The translations under genes and the position numbers were made by a program. DNA of 64,000 nucleotides from positions 124,001 to 188,000 of the forward strand of contig NZ_WUFT01000006.1 in assembly GCF_010668805.1 (NCBI RefSeq). The letters run 5' to 3'. Below are positions 62,614 through 64,000 of this stretch, one piece after another (the stretch's first letter is position 1; each line of letters begins with the position of its first letter). A model generated the notes under the pieces. That model saw only the letters and a program-made list of their open reading frames with translations. It had not been told where the DNA came from and did no database searches. The DNA comes from Rhizobium phaseoli (GTDB lineage Bacteria > Pseudomonadota > Alphaproteobacteria > Rhizobiales > Rhizobiaceae).

Positions 62614-63804
62614 ATGAAAGACAAAGACAGCTTGCTGCAGAATGCCGGCATCAACACCCGCCTGACCCATATCGGCAACGACCCCTTCGACTATCACGGC
62701 TTCGTCAATCCGCCGGTCGTACATGCCTCGACAGTGTTGTTCCCGAATGCGCGGACGATGGAGGCGCGCGCGCAGAAATATACCTACGGAACGCGCGGCA
62801 CCCCGACGACGGACGCGCTCTGCGAAGCGATCGACGCACTCGAAGGCTCGGCCGGCACGATCCTCGTCCCCTCGGGTCTTGCGGCCGTCACCATTCCGTT
62901 CCTGGGTTTCGTCGCTGCCGGCGATCATGCGCTCGTCGTCGATTCGGTCTATGGCCCGACGCGCCATTTCTGCGACACGATGTTGAAGCGTCTTGGCGTC
63001 GAGGTCGAATATTACGATCCGGCGATCGGCGCCGGCATCGAGGGCCTGTTCCGGCCGAACACCAAGCTCGTTCACACCGAAGCTCCCGGCTCCAACACCT
63101 TTGAGATGCAGGATATTCCGGCGATCTCGGCGGTTGCGCACCGCCACGGCGCCGTCGTCATGATGGACAATACCTGGGCGACGCCGCTCTATTTCCGGCC
63201 GCTCGATCATGGCGTCGACATCTCGATCCATGCATCGACGAAATATCCGTCCGGCCATTCCGATATCCTGCTCGGAACGGTGTCGGCCAATGCAGAACAC
63301 TGGGAGCGGCTGAAGGAAGCAAACGGTGTGCTCGGCATCTGCGGCGCACCCGATGACGCCTACCAGATTCTGCGTGGATTACGTACCATGGGCCTGCGCC
63401 TCGAGCGGCACTATGAAAGCGCGCTTGATATTGCAGAATGGCTGGAGGGTAGGGAGGATGTCGCCCGCGTGCTGCATCCGGCCCTGCCGAGTTTTCCCTC
63501 TCACCATCTCTGGAAGCGCGATTTCAAGGGCGCCAGCGGCATCTTTTCCTTCGTGCTTGCCGCTGATGGTCCCGAGAAATCTAGAGCAAAAGCGCATGCC
63601 TTCCTCGATGCGCTGAGGATTTTCGGTCTCGGCTATTCCTGGGGCGGCTATGAGAGCCTCGCTTTGCACGCCTATCTCAACGACCGCACGGTCGCCAAGG
63701 CTCCGACCGACGGTGCGGTCATCCGGCTGCAGATCGGCATCGAGGATGTGGTTGACCTCAAGGCCGATATCGAACGGGGCTTTGCGGCGGCAAGTGCCGT
63801 CTGA
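62614..63804 (+). CDS. metC: Cystathionine beta-lyase
   Basis: This 396-residue protein starts MKDKDSLLQNAG; an upstream in-frame extension is not conserved. It is a Cys/Met-metabolism PLP enzyme. TYGTRGTPTTDALCEAIDAL is at the active-site tyrosine loop, PSGLAAVTIPFLGFVAAGDH follows, and the cofactor lysine is K210 in SIHASTKYPSGHSDILLGT. The C-terminal GYSWGGYESLALHAYLND gives the carboxylate-binding region. It cleaves cystathionine to homocysteine in methionine synthesis. It diverges from aapJ across about 350 bp. Confidence 0.94.
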   Translation: MKDKDSLLQNAGINTRLTHIGNDPFDYHGFVNPPVVHASTVLFPNARTMEARAQKYTYGTRGTPTTDALCEAIDALEGSAGTILVPSGLAAVTIPFLGFVAAGDHALVVDSVYGPTRHFCDTMLKRLGVEVEYYDPAIGAGIEGLFRPNTKLVHTEAPGSNTFEMQDIPAISAVAHRHGAVVMMDNTWATPLYFRPLDHGVDISIHASTKYPSGHSDILLGTVSANAEHWERLKEANGVLGICGAPDDAYQILRGLRTMGLRLERHYESALDIAEWLEGREDVARVLHPALPSFPSHHLWKRDFKGASGIFSFVLAADGPEKSRAKAHAFLDALRIFGLGYSWGGYESLALHAYLNDRTVAKAPTDGAVIRLQIGIEDVVDLKADIERGFAAASAV

Positions 63805-63847
63805 GCGATACGGGGCGCCCCCGCGCTATACCCCGGCTTGCTGCGCT

Positions 63848-64000
63848 TTATGGTAGGCGCAGAGCGCGATAGCCGTAGATCCAGTCGAGATCCGCTGCCA
63901 GGCTTTGCGGCGGCTTGAGGCCGAGCACGAGATCGCGGCCGATCCGGATCGGCCCTTTCGCATGATAGGCGAACCGATTGAAGGCGCCGCGCTGGCGAAG
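63848..64000 (-). CDS. C-terminal end of an unidentified protein
   Basis: Fifty codons to a TAA at 63848 read in from the right edge. They begin LRQRGAFNRFAYHAKGPIRI, then GRDLVLGLKPPQSLAADLDW and IYGYRALRLP. The reading frame is clean with typical rhizobial codon use, so this is the end of a real gene starting outside the window. The segment is too short for a family assignment. It converges with metC. Confidence 0.65.
   Translation of the reverse strand, partial: LRQRGAFNRFAYHAKGPIRIGRDLVLGLKPPQSLAADLDWIYGYRALRLP

Overview
The window is a piece of an alphaproteobacterial chromosome of the Rhizobium (R. etli / R. leguminosarum) type. This rests on the general amino-acid transporter set aapJQMP in the rhizobial order, aroQ-accB-accC, a class I polyhydroxyalkanoate synthase, an NDUFS4-like complex I subunit, high-GC codon usage and rhizobia-like insertion-sequence remnants. 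The species is an inference.

Layout. (1) 1-13.1 kb is core chromosome: accC (cut by the window edge), accB, aroQ, a DsbA-like oxidoreductase, two PLP aminotransferases, a DUF2778 cell-wall protein, phaC, a small lipoprotein, hom, a small membrane protein, recJ and tRNA-Glu(UUC). (2) 13.36-47.57 kb is an integrated genomic island of about 34 kb. It lies between a 21-bp copy of the tRNA-Glu 3' end and the intact tRNA-Glu that carries the same 21 bp. It carries an XRE regulator and an FtsH-like soluble AAA+/M41 protease module, decayed sequence around an extra tRNA-Glu(CUC), a frameshifted zinc-ribbon gene, a complete six-gene type-1-like BREX locus, a secreted protein with a catalytically dead trypsin fold, a 390-aa HTH protein, a three-gene Lamassu/ABC-3C-type operon with a SIR2 effector, and a four-gene operon of three large tyrosine-recombinase-like proteins plus a small partner, of the kind described for GInt islands. 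The right end has an IS256-family remnant and a broken tRNA-Glu(CUC). (3) 47.6-64 kb is core chromosome again: a DUF882 peptidase-like lipoprotein, glyoxalase, double cold-shock protein, DUF192 protein, tRNA-Pro, an NDUFS4-like gene, tRNA-Arg followed by a dead IS21 istB fragment, an RTX beta-helix exoprotein, small secreted or unknown proteins, aapJQMP, metC and the end of one more gene.

How it works together. The island reads as a mobile defence island. The recombinases at its right end and the tRNA att sites explain its mobility. BREX (host methylation plus phage exclusion) and the SIR2-SMC operon (probably abortive NAD+ depletion) are its clear defence cargo. The FtsH-like protease with its small partner and divergent repressor is the least understood cargo and the best candidate for an undescribed system. 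A diverged, decayed second copy of the tail of that protease gene sits directly behind the intact island-borne tRNA-Glu(CUC). This suggests that related islands have stacked or recombined at tRNA-Glu genes.
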